From Cinnamomum chago (taxonomy: Eukaryota > Streptophyta > Magnoliopsida > Laurales > Lauraceae), in assembly GCA_038049695.1 (NCBI GenBank), contig CP142451.1, positions 123,849,501 to 123,913,500 of the forward strand: 64,000 nt of DNA, written 5' to 3'. A program made the translations under genes and the position numbers. The notes under the pieces are model-generated. The model ran no database searches. It saw only the letters and a list, made by a program, of their open reading frames with translations, and was not told where the DNA came from. Positions 32,640 through 44,200 of the stretch are shown piece by piece; the first letter of the stretch is position 1; the number at the start of each line of letters is the position of its first letter.

Positions 32640-34235
32640 AAACCAAATATGTAGATGATCCAGTCACAATTTTATCAAATACCACATAAAATCAAAAGTC
32701 AGTGCCACATATAAGTAGCACACATCTTTGTCAAAAATTATCAACTATTGAAAATGGTTATGAAAGACAAGTTAATCTTCAAATCGCAAAGATAAATTAT
32801 GGATACAAATGATCCTATACAGAAGGTATGTACCTTCTTAAGGTACTACCACGTAGTGGGGCCACCTAGTGGTCCATCTAAATGGACCACACACACACCA
32901 TCTGATAGCCACCGATCCCATGGATTTGAATGGGTCCAGATGGACTGAACCATTGGTTAAAGGCTTTAAAATAAGCTGTTCAAAGACAGAATATATGGTT
33001 TATAACTTTAATGGGCATATAGAAAGGGTTGAATTGTAAGAATTGAAGACCATGAAATACCACAAATTATTCTTTATGCTACCTGGGTTTTATAATTAGT
33101 GAGGATGGAGGGATTGATGAAGATGTTGAACATAAGATTAAAGCGAGATGGTTGAAATAGAGACTTACTTCGGGAGTGGTTTGTGACCAACGAATGCCAA
33201 CAAGATTGAAGGAAAAATTTTATAGGACAACGATTAGACCAGGTATGACCTATGGAGAAGAATATTGACCAATTAAGGAGCAGCATATTCACAAAATGGA
33301 TGTAGTAGAACTATAAATGTTGAGGCGGATGTGTGGTAAAATTAGGAATGATATAATTAGAAATGAATGCTTTCGAGAGCATTTAGGTATATCAACAATA
33401 TGAGATAAAATTAGAAAAACTCGTTTGAGATGATTTGGACATGTCCAACGTAGGCCCGTATTAACGACGTCGGTAAGGAGAAGTTTGGCAATGAGGATTG
33501 ATGGTCTACCAAGGAGAAGGGGTGGGCCAAAGAGAATGTGGATGAAGGTAATAAAAACAGATATGAAAAAACATAACTTATCTAAGGACTTTGCTCAAGA
33601 TAGATTGAAATGGAGAAACAGAATTCGTATAGCCAACCCCAACATAGTTGGGACTGGACTTTGATAATGATAATGAAATAAAATCATTAAATTTGTGGGC
33701 CATGGATAAAGGAGTTAGACCTATTAAATTGACTTTAAATTTGACATCTAGGTAATCCCACTTGGATATTTCAATTCTCCTTCCCCCTTGCCCATGATCT
33801 GTGGGGTCACAAGTGGGCCCTAATAGCTGGTATGTACTATAAAGATGTATGGTAAGTATGTACACGATCATCTCTCGCAATTGTATGTATATATATATAT
33901 ATATAAATTGTATATATTGTCAAGTTAACTGCACCGGGACAAATTTTTTCTCTAAATAGTAAAAGTAATTATATGTTGGTTATGGGACACAGGACCCCAA
34001 AATTCCACCATGACCTTTGCAAGCTTTGCCTTACCAACGCGGCCAAATTCTATCGCACTTTATTCTTTTATACCCCCACTTTCTTTTCCTCTCCCTTCTG
34101 TGCCCATCGCTTTATTTTTGCCCAGCAGCATCCTTTCCACACCCATCGCCAGCCCATCAGCATCCTTTCCATTGATCATGGTGACTTTTTATTTTTATTT
34201 TTATCCCTCTTTCACAAGCGCTTCGTAAATTTCCT
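32640..34235. other. Composite insertion in copy 2 of the duplicated segment, about 1.6 kb
   Basis: Copy 1 has only about 70 bp here. Both flanks of the internal LINE fragment carry related sequence in inverted orientation. Near 32828, ATGATCCTATACAGAAGGTATG resembles the reverse complement of 33845-33880, and words meaning a GTGGGGCC/GGCCCAC block follow in each. This suggests a TIR element that received a LINE insertion. A short (TA)n run lies at 33888-33904. Boundaries are approximate. Confidence 0.4.
33079..33678 (+). pseudogene. L1-type LINE, 5'-truncated 3' end of the reverse transcriptase ORF
   Basis: The plus strand encodes, with several in-frame stops and at least one frameshift, the C-terminal part of a plant L1 reverse transcriptase. 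Visible pieces are YLGFIISEDGGIDEDVEHKI, RMPTRLKEKFYRTTIRPGMT, MCGKIRNDIIRNECFREHLG and the closing LKWRNRIRIANPNIVGTGL. It ends in a TGATAATGATAATGA tail, the TGA-type simple-repeat 3' end of many plant L1 elements. The 5' start at about 33079 reflects truncation at insertion. It is non-coding now. Confidence 0.85.
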
Positions 34236-34614
34236 TTTTTTCCACTACAACATGGGTTGCCGAGTTGGTTGGCAACTTGGATGTCACCTAGCTATCCAAT
34301 GGCCAATTTTTGGGTGTGTGCTCTTGTCACATTTATCAGCTCTTCTTCCTACATGTTTGGAGTTTGGACCATACCTTCCCACTTGTGGGGGCTCATCTTC
34401 CCACATGTGTGGACTTCCTTGGTTCCCAGTCCCCCTATATACTAGTTGTTGAGTCCACTTAGGACCCTAGAAATCACGAGATATGGGGGAATGAAAGATC
34501 TAAGTAGACCGTCCTAGATATCAAATCTTTAAGTCAGTTTAATGCCTTTAATCCCTTCATCCGTAGTTCATAAGGTTAATGGGTTTATACAGAAAGGTGA
34601 AAATTGAGCCAGTC

Positions 34615-34775
34615 CATTCGGATTCATACAAACCCATAGATTGGTGGCTGTCAAGGGGTTCTATGTGTGGTCCATTTGGATAGATCACAAGGTAGCCCCG
34701 ACAGCTGGTATGGACCATAAGGATGTAAGGATTGTCCTTATATACTCATTTACCTTTAAAACAGATTCCCGGTGC
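34615..34775. mobile_element. Short MITE-like insertion in copy 2
   Basis: Copy 1 goes straight from AAATTAAGCC to the GCATATCGAG region, whereas here about 160 bp intervene. The text CAGCTGGTATGGACCATAAG (34716-34735) resembles TAGCTGGTATGTACTATAAA at 33823, so both are probably members of one local MITE family. Confidence 0.45.
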
Positions 34776-35038
34776 ATATCTGATACAGCCAATGCATATT
34801 GAGTTTTGCAAGAATCATATACGGTGGCCAAATATGTTTCTAAAAGCCATGGTCGTGATTCCCTATCATATTTGTATTTGAAAGCTGGAAACTATGAAGG
34901 AAAACACAATTTTAAAATCATTTTAATTAAATCCAGCGATAACTTCAGGATTATCCGCAATTGAATTGAAAGAAGGGAAAGAAAGCGGAAAATTTACAAG
35001 TGTAAGTATTTGATGATGTGAGACAAGGGCTCACAATC

Positions 35039-35300
35039 CCTATTTATAAACTTTCATACTGAATTACATTTGAAATGTATTTGAAATCCGCAATGGGATA
35101 AGATGTATACGTCATTTGTACTGTATCACTGTCGCATATAATATGCATTACTGTTGCTGCTGCATGAGTGAGATGACTTTATTGCTGACTGACGTTATTG
35201 AATTTGCTGCTGCATGCGTCTGACAGTCGGCGGAGAAATTATCGCTGTATTTGCGGCAGGGGGCAGGATATACTGTATGCTCAGCTGACGCGGCGGAGAC
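35039..35300 (-). promoter_or_regulatory. Pararetrovirus promoter, unit A
   Basis: On the minus strand TATAAATAGG lies at about 35039-35048, downstream of three TGACG-type (as-1-like, bZIP-binding) motifs, one of them TGACGTAT. This resembles other caulimovirid promoters, where such motifs drive the pregenomic RNA. Confidence 0.7.
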
Positions 35301-35757
35301 TGCAGGCACTTGAGACTGAATTGTTGACTTTAAATTACTTAATACTTTATTTGAAATAGTAGTCTATGGAATACTTTAATAAGAATAGTAATCCATAGCT
35401 CACAAATGTGGACTTTTGGAATTTTTTATACTTTTTTCAAATGAAAGTATTCGAAAGAACTTTATATGAGTGAGGCACATGAAAATGACATGTGTTGTTT
35501 ATAAAAGCATGATGGTGACAAGAATTTAAAGCTTGACTTCATGGAGGCTACGCATGGATGAATGAGATAATGAAGCTTCATTATTTGCAGGACACATGGC
35601 AGCATGGGGAGAGCTGTGCTGACTTTGGGGACTGCATTGAAAATTGCATTCGGACATCTGTATAGCTGAATTAATTCTGCATGGAGGTGGATGAAGGCTG
35701 TATTCGATGGCGAGATCTGCATTGAAATTTGCATGATATTGCTGCATGTGCTGGATT

Positions 35758-36903
35758 TTAATCATTTATGAGGTAGTAATCTGGTGGTTGTGGACTGGGG
35801 GTCCATACTCCATAATCATTTTCTCTTTGGAAGAGCTTGATAAGCTGTCTCTTTGTTCTTTCAGTAATATGAAGAGACGATGCATTTTGAAATGTTTCTA
35901 GAATTTCATCAAGAACTGTATGGCCAGCTCGAAAGGGATCATAATAAACAAATGTATCTTCTGCAAGATCTTCATCAATGCAGACGACGCGACGACCATC
36001 GCTCCAGATTCCCTTAAAAGTACGAGCAAATTCGAAATGTCTTTTGAGATTGATGAATCTTTGATTTTGATCAGCTTGAATATTGTAGAATTGTAGACGC
36101 TCCAGGCTGTAACTGAGATCTGCAGCATCTGAGGATTCAAATTGTTCTGCTTGATTCCAATTGCGATCAGGAAGATGTTCATAATCATTGATTGGAAGGC
36201 TGTATTTTTGACAGAATAAATCGCCGTCTTCATAATTCATAAGGATCCATAATTGATATGGTTGATAAAACCGGAATTCATCTCTTTCTCCAAGAGTGGA
36301 AGAGATTGTCATGAGAAGATTGCGCTTGGTGATGCCAAGGCAACTGAGAGCATATTTGACAATTGCAGGCAACTGTCGATGAATTGCTAAATTGTCTCTG
36401 TCGAGAATGAATCGATGAACTAGACCTTGTTCAATATAAGAAATATCAAATTCATCAGCGGGCAGGAACATCTTTGGAAAACCAGTGGCCCAGCTGAGAT
36501 AGGATGCTTGATTTATTAGTCGCTCCATGATCTGACAAGAGAGAGTTTCCTCTCTAATTCTTGCAGATAAATCGTCCGGAAGAAGAGTATTAACCCTTTC
36601 CAGGATTTGGTTTCTGTATTCAATTGGAGGGAGGGGTGACGATGCACATTGCTGTTCAAGCATTTGAATTTTTGATTCTAAATATTTGATATGATTTGAC
36701 AAATCAGAGAGGTGCTTTCGCATTAGAAAATTACGTTGGCCAGTAAGGCATGCACTCCAAATGTTATCAATAAGGGTTTGAGAAGCAGCAGAGGGTGCTG
36801 GATAGAAGGATGGAAAAGGTATTTGAAAGGGTAGTTCTTCATGAACAGGAACAGAGGCTTTATCTGAATCTATTGGTTGTTTGCCCTTATCTTTGGAAGA
36901 CAT
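35758..36903 (-). CDS. ORF2 protein of unknown function, unit A (381 residues)
   Basis: An open frame lies directly downstream of ORF1. The N-terminal 50 residues are polar then proline-rich (KGKQPIDSDKASVPVHEELP). Residues about 68-85 look like a short coiled coil (LSNHIKYLESKIQMLEQQ). The remainder is a compact Trp/Tyr/Asp-rich region with no motif I recognise (for example FYQPYQLWILMNYEDGDLF and GIWSDGRRVVCIDEDLAED). Florendoviruses are known to have a second ORF of unknown function after ORF1; homology is not shown here. It is preserved with near identity in four complete copies, which differ by a Tyr/Cys change that groups units A and C against E and G. Confidence 0.88.
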   Translation of the reverse strand: MSSKDKGKQPIDSDKASVPVHEELPFQIPFPSFYPAPSAASQTLIDNIWSACLTGQRNFLMRKHLSDLSNHIKYLESKIQMLEQQCASSPLPPIEYRNQILERVNTLLPDDLSARIREETLSCQIMERLINQASYLSWATGFPKMFLPADEFDISYIEQGLVHRFILDRDNLAIHRQLPAIVKYALSCLGITKRNLLMTISSTLGERDEFRFYQPYQLWILMNYEDGDLFCQKYSLPINDYEHLPDRNWNQAEQFESSDAADLSYSLERLQFYNIQADQNQRFINLKRHFEFARTFKGIWSDGRRVVCIDEDLAEDTFVYYDPFRAGHTVLDEILETFQNASSLHITERTKRQLIKLFQRENDYGVWTPSPQPPDYYLIND

Positions 36904-36913
36904 GATTGGTTTC

Positions 36914-36941
36914 CTATGGGGAGAGGAAATGAAATTAGTAA
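36914..36941 (-). promoter_or_regulatory. Candidate 3' splice site before ORF2, unit A
   Basis: On the minus strand TTACTAAT, a perfect branch-point-like word, is followed by a pyrimidine tract and CCCCATAG, ending 10 bases before the ORF2 ATG. Splicing to reach downstream ORFs is known in Caulimoviridae. It is the same in units C, E and G. Confidence 0.6.
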
Positions 36942-36999
36942 TAAAAATTCTTTATTGATGCAATAAAACTGTATTTTGGAAATATGAAGATGTATGCAA

Positions 37000-39900
37000 T
37001 TAAATATTAATTCCATTTATTCTACCAAGCCTTGGGCTTTCTATGAATTCAAATTTGATAGGCTTATCATCAATTGATGTATGAATTCCATCGGTATTTA
37101 CAGAAAATGGCTGAATTTTTAATAAGAAGGGTGTTCCTAAGATGACATCATTTGTTAATGTTTTTGTTACAGCAAAGGAAGTTTGAATGCATTTTCCATT
37201 TTTACATATATGAGCATTTGGAATCTTATAATTGACTATTATATTCTTTCCATTTGCTGTGCCAATGGTGTAATTTTTTATTTTCTCAAAATACTTTGTT
37301 GGAATTAATCCTTCACGGATGCAATTTACATCTGCTCCACTGTCAATTAAACAGTCAACAGATAAATTAAATTCTTTGATTTTTAGAGTGACAGTTGTAT
37401 ACCATTTATGGTAATGATATTTGGTAATGGAATTTACGAATTCTTGAATTTCTTCATCAAATTCTTTTTCGAGATTAGAATCTTCTTGATTATTTGAGCT
37501 GAATTCTTTACCTAATTCAAGGATTTCAATTCTTGTTTTTAATTTAGCAATTTCCTGGGTTGCTTCTTCTTTTAATTTTGCAATTTCATGTTTTGTTTCA
37601 TTAACTTCATTATGGAGATCTTGAAGGGTTAAAGGTTTTGAAGAGCTTGGTTTTTGGGAAAGAATATCTTTCATTGAAAGTGATTGAAAATCTTTATGTT
37701 TCTTAGAGGTTTTGTCAGTAGATTTATCTTCAAGCATTTTTCTATAGTATTTTCTCTTTTCTTCTTCAGAGGAAATATTTTCTATTAATTCCAGAAGTAA
37801 TTCATCTTGAGCATTTAAAACATTAATGGAGAAATAAGAAGATGAGGAGGAAGAATCATAAGAACTATCTTCGCTTTCGCAACATAGACATATATCTTTT
37901 TTATTTTCGGAATTATGAGAATGATAATCTAATTCATTGATTTTCTTTTTTGAATCTTTATTAAAACAGTTATTTGCAAAATGTCCTTCTTTGCCGCATT
38001 TATAGCATGTGTAATCAGATTTTTTGTGATTTTTATAGGATCGATATGATTTTTCATGATATCGTTTCTTTTTAGACCGATGTTTAGGTTGATAAATTCG
38101 ATTGGATGGATTTTGTAGGGGTTCATAGCCAAATTGATAGCAAAAATCCCCTAATTCTTGTTTACCAATTTTCTTTTGTTTATGTAAATCGGCTTTAATT
38201 TTCATATCACTGCAAATAGACATACCAACTCGAGAAATTTTTTGAATTAAATCACCATATGTATAGTTAGCATAATTTAATCTTCCATTATTTTGTTCTC
38301 GTAGAACATTTTTTACTTTTTCTGCAAAATGAGTTGGAAGGCCAGAAATAAATTTTTCTTTCCAGAAATCTTCATTAGAATTGAATAATTGAAAAACAAG
38401 GGATAAAAAGACATCTTTATACCATCTGAAATCAGATAAAGTTCGACATCGAAGATTGATTAATTGTTCTCTGTATTTTTCTATTTGATCACTAACATTT
38501 CCAGAGAAATTGATTAAAATATTATGAATTAGTGTTTCAACAGCATTAGAAATTGGCTGATTATTGGTATTAATAATGGGTTTACCTTCTTCAGTTAGTT
38601 TGACTGAATTTAGGATACTAGTTTTTTGGATTGAGGTTAGATAATATTCCCACCAGCCATGAAGTTGGCCAGTAAATCCAATTATTATTGATTTAATGAT
38701 TTCAGCTTGTGTATTGCCATAGATCATGCCTGCATTTGTATATAGTATCATATTGCGCAGAATATTAAGAATTCCATATTCAGTAAGTCCATCAATATTC
38801 CATTCGACTAATGAACTACCATCATATTTACAATTTGCTATATCAGGAATTTCTTCAAATTGGAGATTCATTGGAGTGGGTCTACTGTAATAATTTTTTG
38901 TTTTTGATGTATGAGTTTTAGGATTGAAAATTCTATTAATTTCAGGGATACATTGATCGTCAGGGTCATCTGTTGAAGTGTCAGTATTAGTGTCTGAAGA
39001 CATTTGAATTGATGTTCCTTCAATGACTGCATTAATTGAGGAGCCTTCATTTATTGATTTACCTTTGTCTAAAGGATTGATTCTTAAAGAAATGTCATTT
39101 TGAAAGTCAGCAGGGAGTTTTAATGGCCTTTTGTCTAAAGTCAATTTTGTAATAAATTCTGAACATAATGAAGGGACATCTCTGGATATTTTATACGGAG
39201 CTGAAGAAGTTGATTCGTGTTGAGATATAGTATTTTCAATTCTTTGAGTTTGTGAACCAATAGTCTGTAAATAGAGATTTGTAAAGTTACTTTGTTCAAC
39301 TAGATGAGATATATGTTCAACAGTAAGGAGTTTAGAAGTTGGCAGAGCATTTTTAAATGGAGTGGCAGTGATTTCTTTATGCCTTATAGTTTCTAAAGGA
39401 GGGTGAACCGATTCAACTTTACCTTTCTCGGTTTCCCATGTTTGTGTGGATTTATTAATTGTCATCATTATAGTTCCTTTTTTATTTATTTTGGACGAAA
39501 GCCAATCAAAGAAAGGGATATTTCGCCGTTCTTGATTCATTTGTTCATACCATAATTCTTTTACTTGAGATCTCTCAAATTTAGAGAATTTGGTAAAAAA
39601 CCATTTTGTCTTTGGATGTTTTAATAAATCTTGTTGAAGGAATTGTTTATCAATTTTGAAATCATGTATTACTTCATTAGATTCATGAATTAAGGAAATT
39701 GTATTAATTGATGCATTAAAATCGGATTCAGTTAATTTTACTGATTGTATATCTTCATCTTTTGCGTCTGAATAAACAGGGAAAGCTATGCCTGTAGGAT
39801 GTATTGGGGGTGATGTGGGAATAGATGTTTGATGAAAATTAGAAGAGGCTGATTTATAAGATCCAGCGTCTGAAGGGATTGATCTTTTTGTGGATGAAAA

Positions 39901-40788
39901 GTGTGATCTTGGTGTATTGGCAAAATTTATTGTTACTTTTCCAGATGGATGTTCTGTAATAGATTCAACATCTTCATTAATTAAAGGTGTGATTTGTTGA
40001 GCTTCATCAAGCTCCCATTTTCCAGAAAGATTTACATCTTCCCATGTGATGAGTTTGGGGGTGGTGACTTTATTTCGAAAATTTGTAAGGAATAAGGTGG
40101 TTACTCCTTTGATTTGAGATGAATATGCTATTTCAGGGACAATTGTATTCATTGCTTTATAATAAATTCTGTATACTATTGCAACATTTTGTGATTGGGG
40201 TTTCATATTGAATCCTTTTGTATGTATTCCGAGAGTGATGGCTTCATGAGCACCGGGATCACTGAGTGATACGGTGTAATTGGGGAAACAATTAAAAAAG
40301 GCAGGGCCGTCATGAAGACTGGCTTCTACCATCCCTATTAGGGAATCTCTGAATGAATTATGTCTTCTATCTCGAACATATGCGAGACAGGATGTATTCA
40401 AACCAAGTCTGGTTAATGGCTTTATTGCAACTTGAACAAGTGCTATATGCATGTATTTGTATTTTGATTTATGGATTTCAATTTTTTCTGCAGGAATGAC
40501 CTGTAGATTTTCTTCATTTTGCTGTATTGAGAGGGTTTCTTCAACCGTCTTTATTACATAATTTGATTTTTGTATGAAAGATCCTTCTTTATAAATTTCT
40601 TTTAAAGAGACTTTAGGTATTGTCCAATCTTGGATTGATTTTTCTAAATCATCAAAACTTATTTCTTCAAGATTTTTAATTGAAATTTTATTTATTATTG
40701 GCATGATGGATGATGATGCAGAAGAAGAAGTAGAAGCTGTGTTAGAAGATGAATTTCTTCCGAATGATCTAAAAATTCCAGACATCAT
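37000..40788 (-). CDS. ORF1 polyprotein, unit A: movement protein, capsid, zinc knuckle, aspartic protease
   Basis: The frame has 1262 codons starting at ATGATG. Residues about 60-250 form a 30K-superfamily movement protein (LGLNTSCLAYVRDRR, then FFNCFPNYTVSLSDPG and VAIVYRIYYKAMNT), which in this family moves virus through plasmodesmata. Residues about 640-910 are caulimovirid capsid (FTGQLHGWWEYYL, WKEKFISGLPTHFAEKV, YTYGDLIQKISRVGMSIC). A CCHC knuckle (CYKCGKEGHFANNC) lies at about 927-940, followed by a Ser/Asp/Glu-rich stretch, then a coiled coil at about 1055-1095. A retropepsin active site (CLIDSGADVNCIREGLIP) lies near 1148. The frame ends about 110 codons later. In typical caulimovirids, reverse transcriptase and RNase H would follow the protease; here there are none. 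Confidence 0.92.
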   Translation of the reverse strand: MMSGIFRSFGRNSSSNTASTSSSASSSIMPIINKISIKNLEEISFDDLEKSIQDWTIPKVSLKEIYKEGSFIQKSNYVIKTVEETLSIQQNEENLQVIPAEKIEIHKSKYKYMHIALVQVAIKPLTRLGLNTSCLAYVRDRRHNSFRDSLIGMVEASLHDGPAFFNCFPNYTVSLSDPGAHEAITLGIHTKGFNMKPQSQNVAIVYRIYYKAMNTIVPEIAYSSQIKGVTTLFLTNFRNKVTTPKLITWEDVNLSGKWELDEAQQITPLINEDVESITEHPSGKVTINFANTPRSHFSSTKRSIPSDAGSYKSASSNFHQTSIPTSPPIHPTGIAFPVYSDAKDEDIQSVKLTESDFNASINTISLIHESNEVIHDFKIDKQFLQQDLLKHPKTKWFFTKFSKFERSQVKELWYEQMNQERRNIPFFDWLSSKINKKGTIMMTINKSTQTWETEKGKVESVHPPLETIRHKEITATPFKNALPTSKLLTVEHISHLVEQSNFTNLYLQTIGSQTQRIENTISQHESTSSAPYKISRDVPSLCSEFITKLTLDKRPLKLPADFQNDISLRINPLDKGKSINEGSSINAVIEGTSIQMSSDTNTDTSTDDPDDQCIPEINRIFNPKTHTSKTKNYYSRPTPMNLQFEEIPDIANCKYDGSSLVEWNIDGLTEYGILNILRNMILYTNAGMIYGNTQAEIIKSIIIGFTGQLHGWWEYYLTSIQKTSILNSVKLTEEGKPIINTNNQPISNAVETLIHNILINFSGNVSDQIEKYREQLINLRCRTLSDFRWYKDVFLSLVFQLFNSNEDFWKEKFISGLPTHFAEKVKNVLREQNNGRLNYANYTYGDLIQKISRVGMSICSDMKIKADLHKQKKIGKQELGDFCYQFGYEPLQNPSNRIYQPKHRSKKKRYHEKSYRSYKNHKKSDYTCYKCGKEGHFANNCFNKDSKKKINELDYHSHNSENKKDICLCCESEDSSYDSSSSSSYFSINVLNAQDELLLELIENISSEEEKRKYYRKMLEDKSTDKTSKKHKDFQSLSMKDILSQKPSSSKPLTLQDLHNEVNETKHEIAKLKEEATQEIAKLKTRIEILELGKEFSSNNQEDSNLEKEFDEEIQEFVNSITKYHYHKWYTTVTLKIKEFNLSVDCLIDSGADVNCIREGLIPTKYFEKIKNYTIGTANGKNIIVNYKIPNAHICKNGKCIQTSFAVTKTLTNDVILGTPFLLKIQPFSVNTDGIHTSIDDKPIKFEFIESPRLGRINGINI

Positions 40789-41161
40789 TAATTAATTATA
40801 ATCACTAATCAGAATGATTGGTGGCCTGTCAACGATTTACGCCACAAAGCCCTAAACGCTCTCCTGGCTAACGGGCAACAAAGGCGACGCGACAAGGGGG
40901 CCTCGGACCCAAATCACTCCTTTTAGCAACAACAACCAATTAACTCTATCTAGTCAAGTTAGATCAAAATTCAGAAATGCAGCTACCTAACATAGATTCG
41001 ATTCTACTATGCAAACAACAAACAAATAACCAAAGAAGGAAAGAGACATGATGCATGCAAAATTTTGCAAATAAATTGAAATAATTGAAAGCTTAAAGAG
41101 CTATCAAAATGGATAAAGGAATTGATACTTCATTGATAAAATATTTCTTACAATAAGAGAA

Positions 41162-41183
41162 GACTGGGATGGCTCTGATACCA
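41162..41183 (-). other. Met-tRNA primer-binding site, unit A
   Basis: The minus strand reads TGGTATCAGAGCCATCCCAG and two more bases. It is the initiator-Met tRNA complement used by caulimovirids to prime minus-strand DNA. Confidence 0.88.
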
Positions 41184-41275
41184 ATTTGACGATGAACCCC
41201 TACAAAATCCATCCAATCGAATTTATCAACCTAAACATCGGTCTAAAAAGAAACGATATCATGAAAAATCAATTG
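41184..41275 (+). mobile_element. Short inverted pararetrovirus scrap at the A/B joint
   Basis: About 80 bp of plus-strand ORF1 capsid-end sequence (from GAACCCCTACAAAATCC through AAAAAGAAACGATATCATG) lies between minus-strand units. It is rearrangement filler made of virus sequence. Confidence 0.8.
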
Positions 41276-44200
41276 ATATATAGTATTTTCTCTTTTCTTC
41301 TTCAGAGGAAATATTTTCTATTAATTCCAGAAGTAATTCATCTTGAGCATTTAAAACATTAATGGAGAAATAAGAAGATGAGGAGGAAGAATCATAAGAA
41401 CTATCTTCGCTTTCGCAACATAGACATATATCTTTTTTATTTTCGGAATTATGAGAATGATAATCTAATTCATTGATTTTCTTTTTTGAATCTTTATTAA
41501 AACAGTTATTTGCAAAATGTCCTTCTTTGCCGCATTTATAGCATGTGTAATCAGATTTATTAGTTTTATGGTTTGGGGAAGAGCTGGATTTTCTCCTCTT
41601 TGAATTGTGTTTTTCATGTTTTCCTTTTGTATATTTTTTGTGATTTTTATAGGATCGATATGATTTTTCATGATATCGTTTCTTTTTAGACCGATGTTTA
41701 GGTTGATAAATTCGATTGGATGGATTTTGTAGGGGTTCATAGCCAAATTGATAGCAAAAATCCCCTAATTCTTGTTTACCAATTTTCTTTTGTTTATGTA
41801 AATCGGCTTTAATTTTCATATCACTGCAAATAGACATACCAACTCGAGAAATTTTTTGAATTAAATCACCATATGTATAGTTAGCATAATTTAATCTTCC
41901 ATTATTTTGTTCTCGTAGAACATTTTTTACTTTTTCTGCAAAATGAGTTGGAAGGCCAGAAATAAATTTTTCTTTCCAGAAATCTTCATTAGAATTGAAT
42001 AATTGAAAAACAAGGGATAAAAAGACATCTTTATACCATCTGAAATCAGATAAAGTTCGACATCGAAGATTGATTAATTGTTCTCTGTATTTTTCTATTT
42101 GATCACTAACATTTCCAGAGAAATTGATTAAAATATTATGAATTAGTGTTTCAACAGCATTAGAAATTGGCTGATTATTGGTATTAATAATGGGTTTACC
42201 TTCTTCAGTTAGTTTGACTGAATTTAGGATACTAGTTTTTTGGATTGAGGTTAGATAATATTCCCACCAGCCATGAAGTTGGCCAGTAAATCCAATTATT
42301 ATTGATTTAATGATTTCAGCTTGTGTATTGCCATAGATCATGCCTGCATTTGTATATAGTATCATATTGCGCAGAATATTAAGAATTCCATATTCAGTAA
42401 GTCCATCAATATTCCATTCGACTAATGAACTACCATCATATTTACAATTTGCTATATCAGGAATTTCTTCAAATTGGAGATTCATTGGAGTGGGTCTACT
42501 GTAATAATTTTTTGTTTTTGATGTATGAGTTTTAGGATTGAAAATTCTATTAATTTCAGGGATACATTGATCGTCAGGGTCATCTGTTGAAGTGTCAGTA
42601 TTAGTGTCTGAAGACATTTGAATTGATGTTCCTTCAATGACTGCATTAATTGAGGAGCCTTCATTTATTGATTTACCTTTGTCTAAAGGATTGATTCTTA
42701 AAGAAATGTCATTTTGAAAGTCAGCAGGGAGTTTTAATGGCCTTTTGTCTAAAGTCAATTTTGTAATAAATTCTGAACATAATGAAGGGACATCTCTGGA
42801 TATTTTATACGGAGCTGAAGAAGTTGATTCGTGTTGAGATATAGTATTTTCAATTCTTTGAGTTTGTGAACCAATAGTCTGTAAATAGAGATTTGTAAAG
42901 TTACTTTGTTCAACTAGATGAGATATATGTTCAACAGTAAGGAGTTTAGAAGTTGGCAGAGCATTTTTAAATGGAGTGGCAGTGATTTCTTTATGCCTTA
43001 TAGTTTCTAAAGGAGGGTGAACCGATTCAACTTTACCTTTCTCGGTTTCCCATGTTTGTGTGGATTTATTAATAGTCATCATTATAGTTCCTTTTTTATT
43101 TATTTTTGACGAAAGCCAATCAAAGAAAGGGATATTTCGCCGTTCTTGATTCATTTGTTCATACCATAATTCTTTTACTTGAGATCTCTCAAATTTAGAG
43201 AATTTGGTAAAAAACCATTTTGTCTTTGGATGTTTTAATAAATCTTGTTGAAGGAATTGTTTATCAATTTTGAAATCATGTATTACTTTATTAGATTCAT
43301 GAATTAAGGAAATTGTATTAATTGATGCATTAAAATCGGATTCAGTTAATTTTACTGATTGTATATCTTCATCTTTTGCGTCTGAATAAACAGGGAAAGC
43401 TATGCCTGTAGGATGTATTGGGGGTGATGTGGGAATAGATGTTTGATGAAAATTAGAAGAGGCTGATTTATAAGATCCAGCGTCTGAAGGGATTGATCTT
43501 TTTGTGGATGAAAAGTGTGATCTTGGTGTATTGGCAAAATTTATTGTTACTTTTCCAGATGGATGTTCTGTAATAGATTCAACATCTTCATTGATTAAAG
43601 GTGTGATTTGTTGAGCTTCATCAAGCTCCCATTTTCCAGAAAGATTTACATCTTCCCATGTGATGAGTTTGGGGGTGGTGACTTTATTTCGAAAATTTGT
43701 AAGGAATAAGGTGGTTACTCCTTTGATTTGAGATGAATATGCTATTTCAGGGACAATTGTATTCATTGCTTTATAATAAATTCTGTATACTATTGCAACA
43801 TTTTGTGATTGAGGTTTCATATTGAATCCTTTTGTATGTATTCCTAGAGTGATGGCTTCATGAGCACCGGGATCACTGAGTGATACGGTGTAATTGGGGA
43901 AACAATTAAAAAAGGCAGGGCCGTCATGAAGACTGGCTTCTACCATCCCTATTAGGGAATCTCTGAATGAATTATGTCTTCTATCTCGAACATACGCGAG
44001 ACAGGATGTATTCAAACCAAGTCTGGTTAATGGCTTTATTGCAACTTGAACAAGTGCTATATGCATGTATTTGTATTTTGATTTATGGATTTCAATTTTT
44101 TCTGCAGGAATGACCTGTAGATTTTCTTCATTTTGCTGTATTGAGAGGGTTTCTTCAACCGTCTTTATTACATAATTTGATTTTTGTATGAAAGATCCTT

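Larger units (their letters stand above)
29158..34931 (+). repeat. Anonymous duplicated segment, copy 2, with private insertions
   Basis: Colinear with copy 1 (6170-8869 plus 15308-15433) but interrupted by about five insertions absent from copy 1: 29299-29597, 30338-31344, 31914-32442, about 32640-34235 and about 34615-34775. It lacks copy 1's hAT MITE and nested LTRs, so it gives the empty sites for those. It stops at AATTAAA near 34931, where about 30 bp of unmatched filler leads into the virus array. Confidence 0.8.
34962..41183 (-). mobile_element. Pararetrovirus unit A, full-length (6.2 kb), looks whole
   Basis: Reading the minus strand from 41183: primer-binding site, about 370-nt leader, ORF1 open throughout (1262 codons), intergenic splice-like region, ORF2 open throughout, then promoter region with TATA. 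It ends at 34962, next to about 30 bp of filler against the duplicated host segment, so this is one outer border of the array. No reverse transcriptase is present. It appears whole for this RT-less type of genome. Confidence 0.88.
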
